Positions 7,235 through 13,518 of a DNA stretch of 13,518 nucleotides are shown here, one piece after another (position 1 is the stretch's first letter; each line of letters begins with the position of its first letter). The stretch comes from an uncultured Phycisphaerales bacterium. Its GTDB lineage: Bacteria > Planctomycetota > Phycisphaerae > UBA1845 > CAIVHJ01. The translations under genes were made by a program, and so were the position numbers. The notes under the pieces were generated by a model. The model searched no databases. It saw only the letters and a list, made by a program, of their open reading frames with translations, and had not been told where the DNA came from. The stretch covers positions 1 to 13,518 of the forward strand of contig CAIVHJ010000062.1 in NCBI GenBank assembly GCA_903905665.1, written 5' to 3'.

Positions 7235-8692
7235 ATGAAGATTATTACGGAAGTGAACCAAAAGGTGATCGACAAGACTGCACAGCGATGCCGTGAACGC
7301 GGCATCGTCATCCCCACGTTCGCCCAGCAGAAGGATCCGACGAAAATACCCCAATCCGTCAAGAGTCGATTGGCCCGAGTCGGACTTGACGACGTGGACC
7401 CCGTGAATTTGTTTCGGATCACATGGAAAAATGAGCCGGTGGCCAAGGGAGGCGGATTCAATAATGGGAACTGGATCGAGTTTCCATCATCCCTGACGGG
7501 TATTGAGGCGAGGGTGATTGGACTGATCGGAAAGCATTTTCCGACGGGGGCGCACAAAGTGGGAGCGGGTTTCGGATGTCTGGTTCCGCGGCTGGTTTCC
7601 GGGCAATTTGATCCGACGTCGCAGAAAGCGGTTTGGCCCAGCACGGGGAATTTTTGTCGCGGGGGTGCGTTTGATTGCGCGTTGCTGGCATGCACCGCGA
7701 TTGCAATTTTGCCGGAGGGGATGTCTCGCGAGCGATTTGAGTGGCTCAAGTCGATCGGCGCGGAAGTGATCGCAACTCCCGGTTGCGAGTCCAACGTCAA
7801 GGAAATTTACGACAAGTGCTGGGAGATTCGCCGCACGCGACCTGATTGCGTGATTTTCAATCAGTTTGAAGAGTTCGGAAACGCCATCTGGCATTATCAT
7901 CTGACGGGCGGCATTGTTGAAGAAGTTTTCAAACGGATTGCGCGGCCGGGGGAGCGGTTGTCCGCTTATATCAGCGCGACGGGCAGCGCGGGGACTATTG
8001 CCGCCGGTGATTACTTGCGGACCTGTTCACCCGCCGTCAAGGTCGTCGCCACCGAATCACAGCAATGTCCGACGTTGCTGCGGTGCGGATTCGGCGATCA
8101 CCGAATCGAGGGTATCGGCGACAAGCATATTCCGTGGATTCACAACGTGCGGAATACCGACATGATATCCGCTATCGACGACGAACAGTGTCTGGCGCTC
8201 ATGCGGTTGTTCAACGAACCCGTCGGACAGGATTATCTTCGCAAGCAGGGGGTGGACGAGAAGGTGGTTTCGCAGTTGCCGGTGCTGGGAATTTCCAGCA
8301 TCTGCAACCTGATCGCCGCAATCAAAACCGCCCGCTACTATGAAATGGACCGACGGGATGTGTTGTTTCTTCCCATGACGGATTCCATGGCGCTTTATCA
8401 ATCGCGATTGGACGAACAGCGTCGGTTGCATGGTTCTTACACGAACGAAGATGGCGCGAAACATTTTGCTCGTTATCTAGCCGGGATCGGCGTGGATCAT
8501 TTGCGAGAGTTGGGATACCTCGATCGCAAGGCCCTGCACAATTTCAAATACTTTACCTGGGTCGAGCAACAACAGCGAAGCGTGGAAGACCTTCACAAGT
8601 TGTGGGATCCGGATTTTTGGACCGAAACGTTTACTCAGGTTGAAGAATGGGACAAGCGGATCGCGGAATTCAACCAGCGCGTGGGGCTCTAA
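7235..8692 (+). CDS. fold-type-II PLP-dependent enzyme (cysteine-synthase/CBS-like) associated with ygeW
   Basis: 485 residues. The core resembles O-acetylserine sulfhydrylase and cystathionine beta-synthase but with altered signatures. The PLP lysine is most likely Lys108 in FPTGAHKVGAG, in place of the usual NPxxSxKDR. The asparagine loop is PSTGNFCRGGA (135-145), in place of SGNTGIGLA. The phosphate loop is SATGSAGT (247-254), and EGIGDKHIP (292-300) is a standard OASS-type motif. A serine in MTDSMALYQ (381-389) sits where the pyridine nitrogen contact is expected. After about residue 390 there is a roughly 95-residue C-terminal extension rich in aromatic and charged residues (HNFKYFTWVEQQ at 435-446). 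It is not YgeX: Escherichia coli YgeX is about 400 residues with a different sequence. Position next to ygeW suggests an equivalent lyase role, for instance releasing ammonia from a diamino acid, but this is inference. It leads the plus-strand operon. Confidence 0.85.
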   Translation: MKIITEVNQKVIDKTAQRCRERGIVIPTFAQQKDPTKIPQSVKSRLARVGLDDVDPVNLFRITWKNEPVAKGGGFNNGNWIEFPSSLTGIEARVIGLIGKHFPTGAHKVGAGFGCLVPRLVSGQFDPTSQKAVWPSTGNFCRGGAFDCALLACTAIAILPEGMSRERFEWLKSIGAEVIATPGCESNVKEIYDKCWEIRRTRPDCVIFNQFEEFGNAIWHYHLTGGIVEEVFKRIARPGERLSAYISATGSAGTIAAGDYLRTCSPAVKVVATESQQCPTLLRCGFGDHRIEGIGDKHIPWIHNVRNTDMISAIDDEQCLALMRLFNEPVGQDYLRKQGVDEKVVSQLPVLGISSICNLIAAIKTARYYEMDRRDVLFLPMTDSMALYQSRLDEQRRLHGSYTNEDGAKHFARYLAGIGVDHLRELGYLDRKALHNFKYFTWVEQQQRSVEDLHKLWDPDFWTETFTQVEEWDKRIAEFNQRVGL

Positions 8693-8758
8693 TATGAGGC
8701 GGGTCAGTGCGTGAATACGATGATGTGTGGCAGGGTTCAGTTATTCAATCTGACCTAT

Positions 8759-8763
8759 GGGAG
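8759..8763 (+). promoter_or_regulatory. ribosome binding site fixing the ygeW start
   Basis: GGGAG ends six bases before the ATG at 8770. This favours 8770 over the in-frame GTG at 8707, whose product would carry 21 extra residues that YgeW proteins lack. Confidence 0.65.
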
Positions 8764-8769
8764 TTGAAC

Positions 8770-9969
8770 ATGTCGATACAGAAAGTCAAAGAATTACTGG
8801 GACAACTCGGAGAACTCAAAACCGATCTTTATCAGAAGGATTTTTTGTTGACCTGGAAGCAGTCGGACGCTGACCTGCGGGCGGTGCTGTTGATCGCGGA
8901 GGCGTTGGAGGAGTTGTGGCGGGCGAACATTGACGCCCGTGTGTTTCGCGGCGGATTGGCGGTGTCGAATTTCCGCGACAAATCGACCCGCACGCGATTT
9001 TCGTTCGCCAGCGCCACCAGCTTGCTCGGTCTGAGCCTGCTCGACTTCGACGAGAGCAAGTCGCAGGTCGCGCACGGCGAGACGGTTCGTGAGACCGCCA
9101 ACATGATCTCGTTTTTAACCGAGGTCATCGGCATCCGCGACGACATGTTCATCCATGAGGGGCACGAGTACATGACGGCGACCGCCGAAGCCGTCAACAC
9201 CGGCTTCAAGGAGGGCGTGCTGCCCCAGCGGCCGGCGGTCATCAACCTGCAATGCGACCAGGATCATCCGACGCAATCGCTCACCGACCTGCTGCATCTC
9301 CAGAAGACGTTTGGTTCGCTCGAGGCACTGCGCGGCAAGAAAATCGCGATGACGTGGGCGTACTCCCCGTCGTACGGCAAGCCGCTGTCGGTTGCGCAGG
9401 GCATCATTAACCTGATGACGCGTTTCGGGATGCAGGTCGTGCTCGCACACCCCGAAGGATACGACCTGATTCCCGAACTCATGCAACAACCGCAGCGCTT
9501 TGCGAAAGAATCCGGCGGCTCGTTCTCGCTGGTGCACAGCATGGAGGAGGCGTTCAAGGGCGCCGATGTTGTGTATCCGAAGAGCTGGGCGTCGTACCAA
9601 ATCATGGAGCGGCGGACCTCGTTGCTGCGAGCCAAAGAGAATAAGAAGCTCGAAGAGTTGGAGAAGGAGTGCCTCGCGAATAACGCGAAGTACAAGAGCT
9701 GGGAGTGCACCGACAAACTGATGGGGCTTACGAAGGGCGGCAAAGCGCTGTACATGCACCCGCTGCCGGCGGACATCACGGATGTGAACTGCAAGGCCGG
9801 CGAGGTCGCGGGCAACGTCTTTGAACGCTACCGCGTCCCAACCTATCATGAGGCCGAGCACAAACTGTACGTCATTGCGGCGATGATCATGCTGACCCGT
9901 TGCGAACACCCGTCGGCGGTTTTGAAAGGATTGATTGATCGCAAGGAACCCGCTCGGCGAAGACCGTGA
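8770..9969 (+). CDS. ygeW: knotted carbamoyltransferase YgeW
   Basis: 399 residues; Escherichia coli YgeW has 396 and the similarity runs end to end. Shared blocks include KDFLLTW (23-29), FRDKSTRTRFSFASA (68-82; carbamoyl-phosphate site STRTR at 72-76), SQVAHGETVRETANMISF (98-115), CDQDHPTQS (162-170), KIAMTWAYSPSYGKPLSV (191-208, part of the deep trefoil knot region), AHPEGYDLIP (226-235), YPKSWA (269-274) and YMHPLPADI (328-336). YgeW proteins form transcarbamylase trimers; the physiological role inferred from gene context is phosphorolysis of a ureido compound to carbamoyl phosphate. It lies 77 bp after the PLP enzyme on the same strand with no terminator between, so they probably form one operon. 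Hand-counted blocks are about 60-62% GC versus about 53-57% in neighbouring genes, with more C/G-ending codons. A five-unit heptamer run starts 11 bases past the stop. Confidence 0.95.
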   Translation: MSIQKVKELLGQLGELKTDLYQKDFLLTWKQSDADLRAVLLIAEALEELWRANIDARVFRGGLAVSNFRDKSTRTRFSFASATSLLGLSLLDFDESKSQVAHGETVRETANMISFLTEVIGIRDDMFIHEGHEYMTATAEAVNTGFKEGVLPQRPAVINLQCDQDHPTQSLTDLLHLQKTFGSLEALRGKKIAMTWAYSPSYGKPLSVAQGIINLMTRFGMQVVLAHPEGYDLIPELMQQPQRFAKESGGSFSLVHSMEEAFKGADVVYPKSWASYQIMERRTSLLRAKENKKLEELEKECLANNAKYKSWECTDKLMGLTKGGKALYMHPLPADITDVNCKAGEVAGNVFERYRVPTYHEAEHKLYVIAAMIMLTRCEHPSAVLKGLIDRKEPARRRP

Positions 9970-10241
9970 CGGAGGAGAATGATTGCGGAATGCGGATTGC
10001 GGATTGGAGAATGAACAGAACCGTGATCGTCAGGGAGCAGCGATCAGATCACGAACAACGACCGACGGGTTCCGCCGCCGAGCACCCTGTTGATCTTTGA
10101 GTTGGGCAAGTAATGCTTGTACCAAAGATGCAAGCAGACTTTCGCCTGTGCGCTGCCTCAATTGCATATCAAGGTTCATATATCCATTCAATCTACGATA
10201 ATCCTGATCGGGAATAAGAAAAGTACTCGGCGAGTCGGGTG
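9970..10241. other. 272-bp convergent gap between ygeW and ygeY
   Basis: It contains the heptamer run at 9981-10015 and two overlapping inverted repeats: TGATCG (10024-10029) with CGATCA (10041-10046), and CGTGATC (10022-10028) with GATCACG (10047-10053). Neither is followed by a T-run. A minus-strand open frame (10296-10030) overlaps the end of ygeY and looks non-coding or, at best, a relic. Confidence 0.5.
9981..10015. repeat. degenerate tandem heptamer run, five units
   Basis: In strict 7-base phase the units are GATTGCG, GAATGCG, GATTGCG, GATTGGA and GAATGAA, which fit the pattern GAWTGVR. It starts 11 bases after the ygeW stop. A related three-unit run follows hyuA. Confidence 0.75.
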
Positions 10242-11453
10242 CTATGCTAAATGGTCGCAATAGGTTTGCGGGAAGGCGGCATAAAAGGCGGCGCATTTTA
10301 CCAGGTGCTCGATAGGGACGCTGTCGTTCGTGGTATGGGGGACATCTTCAAACGCCGGGCCGAAACCGACACAGGGAATCCCAAACATTCCCGCAATGGA
10401 AGCCGCGTTGGTGCTGAAAGGCCAACAGCTGACGACGGGTTTTTGGTCGAACAAAGCCCGATAGGTTCTTTGAGCGGCGGAGATCAGGAGTGATTTTTCG
10501 GAAATGGACCAAGTCGGAAAATAATTTTCCGTTTCACAAACCAGGCCGGTGTGCGTCGGTTTCTTGTATCGCAGGATTTCGACCTTGGCGTCCACCCCGG
10601 CGCGACGAATCGCCTCTCGGACCTGCCGAATCGCCGTTTGTTTCGTTTCTCCGGCGGTCAGACGTCGATCGAGGTGAATGTAGGCGTGATCGGGAACGGC
10701 GCAAACGCTCGGTGTTCGGCAGTTCACATACGTGACCGCGATGGTTCCTTTGCCGAGGAGTTTGTCTTTTTTTAAGCGCGTGTTGAGTCGTTCGATTTCG
10801 GAGATCACACGTGCGATTTTGTATATGGCGTTGTCGCCTTTTTCGGGCATGGAGCCGTGGCAGGAACGACCGCGGGTCGTCACGCCGATTTCCATTCTCC
10901 CGCGTTGTCCGCGCATGATTTTGCAGCCGGTGCAGTCGGTCACTACGACGCATTCCGGACGAATGCCGCTTTCGCGGATGATGTACTGCCAGTTCAGTCC
11001 TTCGCAATCTTCCTCGCAAACCGTGAACGCCAGCAGCAAAGACCAGTTTCGACTCTTCAAGTTCAGGTCTTTGATGATTCGGGCCGCATAAACCATCGAG
11101 GGGATCGCGCCTTTTTGGTCACCGGCGCCACGGCCGAACACGGTTTTGTTCTGGAGTTTTCCCTGGTAAGGGTCGTGTGGCCATGCTTTGGGATCACCGA
11201 GACCGACGGTGTCCACGTGGGCGTCGATGGCGATTAGATGCGAACCCAAACCGATGCGAGCGAGACAGTTGCCGAATGGATCGATCCAGATTTTATCGAA
11301 TGCTCGTGTAGAACGCAGTTCCTGTTGAATTCGACGGATGACTCTGGACTCGTGACCACTTTCGGAAGGTATGGCGACGAGTTCTCGGAGGAATTTTACC
11401 ATGGGCTTTTCGTATTTTTGGGCGGCTTGATGGATCAACCGGTAGTCCAGCAT
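10242..11453 (-). CDS. ygeY: YgeY-family M20 metallohydrolase
   Basis: 403 residues, exactly the length of Escherichia coli YgeY and similar throughout. An M20 peptidase/deacylase of the cytoplasm, expected to cleave an amide bond next to an amino-acid carboxylate. Visible metal and catalytic residues: His79 and Asp81 in DAHVDTVG; Asp112 in GRGAGDQKG; Glu147-Glu148 in CEEDCEG; Asp173 in VVTDCTG (Glu in Escherichia coli, STEPTD); His373 in the C-terminal lobe. The dimerisation lid contains RGQRGRMEI (181-189) and SCHGSMPEKGDNAI (197-210). The name 'selenium metabolism-linked hydrolase' used for this family reflects co-occurrence; no selenium gene is in this window. The ATG at 11453 is chosen over the upstream in-frame start at 11585: it has an AGGAGG site 8 bases before it, and the N-terminus then aligns with the family. 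Convergent with ygeW, divergent from hyuA. Confidence 0.95.
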   Translation of the reverse strand: MLDYRLIHQAAQKYEKPMVKFLRELVAIPSESGHESRVIRRIQQELRSTRAFDKIWIDPFGNCLARIGLGSHLIAIDAHVDTVGLGDPKAWPHDPYQGKLQNKTVFGRGAGDQKGAIPSMVYAARIIKDLNLKSRNWSLLLAFTVCEEDCEGLNWQYIIRESGIRPECVVVTDCTGCKIMRGQRGRMEIGVTTRGRSCHGSMPEKGDNAIYKIARVISEIERLNTRLKKDKLLGKGTIAVTYVNCRTPSVCAVPDHAYIHLDRRLTAGETKQTAIRQVREAIRRAGVDAKVEILRYKKPTHTGLVCETENYFPTWSISEKSLLISAAQRTYRALFDQKPVVSCWPFSTNAASIAGMFGIPCVGFGPAFEDVPHTTNDSVPIEHLVKCAAFYAAFPQTYCDHLA

Positions 11454-11460
11454 GAACAAT

Positions 11461-11468
11461 TCCTCCTC
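11461..11468 (-). promoter_or_regulatory. strong ribosome binding site fixing the ygeY start
   Basis: The minus strand reads GAGGAGGA, a near-complete anti-Shine-Dalgarno match, 8 bases before the ATG at 11453. It rules in favour of the shorter 403-residue product. Confidence 0.75.
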
Positions 11469-11517
11469 GTTCACAATGGGATCATCCAATCTAACCGTGT
11501 CGTTGTTTTTGCACAAT

Positions 11518-11532
11518 AAGAGGAACCCTCTT
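11518..11532. promoter_or_regulatory. perfect 15-bp dyad AAGAGG-AAC-CCTCTT, candidate operator
   Basis: AAGAGG (11518-11523) and CCTCTT (11527-11532) are perfect inverted repeats around a 3-bp centre, in the 147-bp region between the divergent ygeY and hyuA starts. The right arm overlaps the predicted hyuA -35 box by two bases. No T-run follows on either strand, so a protein-binding site is more likely than a terminator. Confidence 0.35.
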
Positions 11533-11560
11533 GACCTCGTCCTGTCGTCGGTCCGACAAT
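11531..11560 (+). promoter_or_regulatory. predicted sigma-70-type promoter for hyuA
   Basis: TTGACC (11531-11536) and GACAAT (11555-11560) are separated by 18 bases and match consensus at five and four of six positions. The start of transcription would be near 11567, which excludes the ATG at 11559 and supports translation from 11601. By eye only. Confidence 0.4.
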
Positions 11561-11600
11561 GATGGTCCAAGTGGCGGTTGCACAAGGTTGGGAATGCATC

Positions 11601-13007
11601 ATGTCGATGGATTTGATAATCGCAAACGGACGTGTGGTGACGGGTGAGAAGACGGTTCGTGCTGATATCGGGATTCGCGGTGGAAAAATCGCGTCGATTG
11701 CTCCGAAGTTAGCGCGGAAACACGCCGGCCGAACTCGGGTCATCGACGCTTCGGATCGCTATGTGTTGCCGGGGGCGATCGACGAGCATGTGCATCTTGA
11801 TTTATCGGTTGGGGGAATGGTCACGGCGGATGATTTTGAATCAGGAACGCAAATGGCGGCTTGCGGGGGGGTGACTTCGATCGTGGACTTTGTGACACCC
11901 CACAGAGGGGAATCTTTGCAGCGAGCGTTGAATGAGAGGCGTGGTCAGGCGGAGGGCAAAGCCTGCGTCGATTATGGTTTCCACATGTCACTGACGGATT
12001 TGTCACGACAGGCCAGGGAAGTTCCTCGGATGATCGAATTGGGGATTCCGACGTTCAAGCAATACATGATCTATGCGAAAGCCGGTTTGCAATCGAATGA
12101 CGGTGAGATTTTTGCGGCACTGGAGTTGCTGCGAGAAGTGGGTGGGCGATTGCTGTTGCATGCCGAGACACCGGATGTATTGGATTTGCTGGTGGAGCGG
12201 AATCACACTCGATCGCAAATGAATCGCTACGGCGCGCGATTGCATGCGAGGACGAGGCCGGATTTCATCGAAGCGCAAGCCGTTGCGCGCGCGATCGAAT
12301 GGGCGCGGATCACGCGAGGATCGTTGTTCATCGTTCACGTGAGCGCCGGAAAATCCGTCGATCTGATCGAACAAGCCCAACAGGAAGGTGTTTCGGTTCG
12401 TGGTGAAACGTGCCCACATTATCTTGCGCTGACGGAACGAGTGTTCGGTGGATCGGACGGTCATCTTTATGCGACGTGTCCGCAAGTCAAGAAATTATCC
12501 GATCAACGGCGGCTGTGGGAGGGATTGAAAAGCGGGGTGATCGGGTGCGTTTCGACCGATACGTGTTCGTTCACGCGTACACAAAAGAATCGGTGGGGAG
12601 GAGATTTTACTCGAATACCGATGGGTTTGCCCGGATCGGAAACCATGGTGCCGATTGTTTATACGCATGGGGTGTTGAAGAGACGTTTGACGATCAACGA
12701 ACTGGTGGATCGTTGCTGTACGACGCCCGCGAAAGTCATGGGGCTTTATCCTCGCAAGGGGATTTTGCGAGTGGGAAGCGATGCCGACATTGTGATTGTT
12801 CATCCGACGCAACGTCGTCGAGTGGATTGGCGATTGTTGCATTCACGCTGCGACTGGAGCCCGTATCAGGGATGGTCGTTGGCGGGTTTCGCAGAACATG
12901 CGTTTTGTCGTGGTATTCAGATTGTGAAGGATTATCAGTTCATCGGTCACGCCGGTTTCGGGCAGTACGTACCTCGCTCACTCAGTTGCCTTGTCATGTG
13001 TGAATGA
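11601..13007 (+). CDS. hyuA: HyuA / dihydropyrimidinase-type amidohydrolase (D-hydantoinase family)
   Basis: 468 residues from ATG 11601; Escherichia coli HyuA has 461. A cytoplasmic binuclear-metal TIM-barrel hydrolase that opens cyclic ureides (hydantoins, dihydropyrimidines, purine-derived rings) to carbamoyl amino acids. Metal ligands are visible: His63 and His65 in DEHVHLDL; Lys153 (carboxylated) in TFKQYMIY; His187 in LLHAET; His246 in FIVHVSAG; Asp320 in STDTCSF. Usual hydantoinases have Asp-His at this last site; here the His is Thr321. Family blocks GETCPHYL (268-275), MGLPGSE (341-347), KVMGLYPRKG (378-387) and the second small-domain motif GSDADIVIV (392-400) are intact. The in-frame ATG at 11559 would add 14 unneeded residues and precedes the predicted transcription start. 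A GGGA element lies 7 bases before 11601. The C-terminal tail after GFGQYVPR is unlike Escherichia coli and ends inside a heptamer repeat. Divergent from ygeY. Confidence 0.93.
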   Translation: MSMDLIIANGRVVTGEKTVRADIGIRGGKIASIAPKLARKHAGRTRVIDASDRYVLPGAIDEHVHLDLSVGGMVTADDFESGTQMAACGGVTSIVDFVTPHRGESLQRALNERRGQAEGKACVDYGFHMSLTDLSRQAREVPRMIELGIPTFKQYMIYAKAGLQSNDGEIFAALELLREVGGRLLLHAETPDVLDLLVERNHTRSQMNRYGARLHARTRPDFIEAQAVARAIEWARITRGSLFIVHVSAGKSVDLIEQAQQEGVSVRGETCPHYLALTERVFGGSDGHLYATCPQVKKLSDQRRLWEGLKSGVIGCVSTDTCSFTRTQKNRWGGDFTRIPMGLPGSETMVPIVYTHGVLKRRLTINELVDRCCTTPAKVMGLYPRKGILRVGSDADIVIVHPTQRRRVDWRLLHSRCDWSPYQGWSLAGFAEHAFCRGIQIVKDYQFIGHAGFGQYVPRSLSCLVMCE

Positions 13008-13022
13008 CGAATACGGAATGAA
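13002..13022. repeat. heptamer run, three units, containing the hyuA stop codon
   Basis: Units in strict 7-base phase are GAATGAC, GAATACG and GAATGAA. The first unit encodes the last Glu codon and the TGA stop of hyuA. The final unit is identical to the last unit of the run after ygeW. Confidence 0.6.
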
Positions 13023-13420
13023 CTAGAAGCCATTTCATGAGTACCGGCAAGCGATGATGGCGCACCCTATCTGGACCGACGTTCGATAAATCTCAGCCCT
13101 TCGATCCCAACGGGTCAACAATCGATGGAAGATATGAATGGTCTGGTTTTCTGCCGACTCCCGGGTAGGCCTTCCATGAACCCTTGTCGCTGAATCACTT
13201 AAGAATTCTAGTGAAATAGGCTCTAGTATTAATCGATTGTCCTTGTTTTATCGGACGTTGTGGGTGCCCACAACATTTTTTCGTGTCCGTTAATTATGGT
13301 ACCAACCGGATCGGTCGAAACTTCATATTGTACGCTTGGGGTACGCTGTTCTAGTGTGAAATGCCCTGTCAGGACCCGGTGGAGCGCAGAGAAAGTTCTA
13401 CTTTTGGTGAAGGAAACTCT
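13008..13420. other. 413-bp non-coding stretch between hyuA and a lipoprotein gene
   Basis: I see no gene. It holds the end of the heptamer run, an intrinsic terminator at 13257-13281, and a GTACGCT pair (direct repeat) near 13331-13347. The promoter of the downstream lipoprotein gene should be between about 13290 and 13400 but no clear consensus boxes were found. Confidence 0.55.
13257..13281 (+). terminator. intrinsic (rho-independent) terminator
   Basis: GTTGTGG (13257-13263) pairs perfectly with CCACAAC (13268-13274) around a GTGC loop and is followed by ATTTTTT (T-run 13276-13281). On the minus strand no T-run follows, so it acts on plus-strand transcripts. It lies 250 bases after the hyuA stop and upstream of the next gene, so it probably ends the hyuA transcript. 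Confidence 0.75.
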
Positions 13421-13518
13421 ATGTTGAGATCATTAGCGCTTGTTGGCACGGTGTGTCTGTTTCTGGCGTGTCAGGGTGAATGGTTTGGTCCGCCGGATTC
13501 TCCGGATTCGCCCGCGGA
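13421..13518 (+). CDS. putative lipoprotein, N-terminus only, cut by window edge
   Basis: The frame is open from ATG 13421 to the right edge, giving 32 residues. The N-terminus has a basic residue (MLR), a hydrophobic core (SLALVGTVCLFL) and a lipobox FLAC with the acceptor cysteine at 17. A proline/aspartate/serine-rich linker (PPDSPDSPA) follows, as in surface-anchored lipoproteins. An AAGGA ribosome binding site lies six bases before the ATG. The mature domain lies outside the window, so no function can be given. Confidence 0.65.
   Translation, partial: MLRSLALVGTVCLFLACQGEWFGPPDSPDSPA

Noticed and set aside
8707..8769. N-terminal extension of YgeW from a GTG start
   Set aside because: The ATG at 8770 has a well-placed GGGAG and matches the family N-terminus; the extra 21 residues do not.
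10022..10053. Overlapping inverted repeats as a bidirectional terminator for ygeW and ygeY
   Set aside because: Loops are long and no T-run follows on either strand.
10030..10296. 88-residue minus-strand open frame with a helical, Gln/Leu-rich end
   Set aside because: It overlaps the ygeY 3' end in another frame, has no ribosome binding site and matches no family I recognise.
11454..11585. 44-residue N-terminal extension of YgeY
   Set aside because: The internal ATG at 11453 has a near-perfect ribosome binding site and gives the exact family length; the extension would cover the intergenic control region.

Overview
The window is a 13.5-kb bacterial segment of roughly 53-57% GC by hand sampling of blocks. 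It carries a compact set of nitrogen-catabolism genes flanked by cell-surface genes. The flanking membrane glycosyltransferase-like protein, the short lipoproteins and the heptamer repeat runs suggest an uncultured, possibly anaerobic lineage such as a planctomycete or relative. No rRNA or phylogenetic marker is present, so that placement is a weak inference.

Layout from left to right. A multi-spanning GT39/PMT-like membrane protein is cut by the left edge (minus, 1-1641), preceded by a small lipoprotein of unknown function (minus, 1733-2311). A 432-bp non-coding stretch follows. Next comes a ThiF/MoeB-type E1-like adenylyltransferase (plus, 2744-3802). Convergent to it is a minus-strand operon read from right to left: carbamate kinase (6166-7119), a threonine-synthase-family PLP enzyme (4928-6169, 4-bp overlap) and an aspartate-transcarbamylase-like enzyme (3934-4887). 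Divergent from this operon is a plus-strand pair: a 485-residue fold-type-II PLP enzyme (7235-8692) and the knotted transcarbamylase YgeW (8770-9969). Then come the M20 hydrolase YgeY (minus, 10242-11453) and, divergent from it, a HyuA/dihydropyrimidinase-type amidohydrolase (plus, 11601-13007). After a 413-bp gap with a good intrinsic terminator, a second lipoprotein begins and is cut by the right edge.

The core set (YgeW, YgeY, HyuA, carbamate kinase) matches the Escherichia coli ygeW-ygeX-ygeY-hyuA-yqeA locus and the gut-bacterial gene set linked to anaerobic uric-acid/purine breakdown. The expected logic is as follows. HyuA opens a cyclic ureide. YgeY and the transcarbamylases dismantle the resulting ureido/carbamoyl compounds. 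Carbamoyl phosphate goes to carbamate kinase, which makes ATP plus CO2 and ammonia. A PLP lyase deaminates the remaining diamino acid. Two things are unusual here. YgeX (diaminopropionate ammonia-lyase) is absent and two different fold-type-II PLP enzymes stand in its neighbourhood. There is also a second, ATCase-like transcarbamylase whose aspartate-binding loops are altered. YgfK, SsnA and xanthine dehydrogenase subunits, which often accompany this set, are not in the window.
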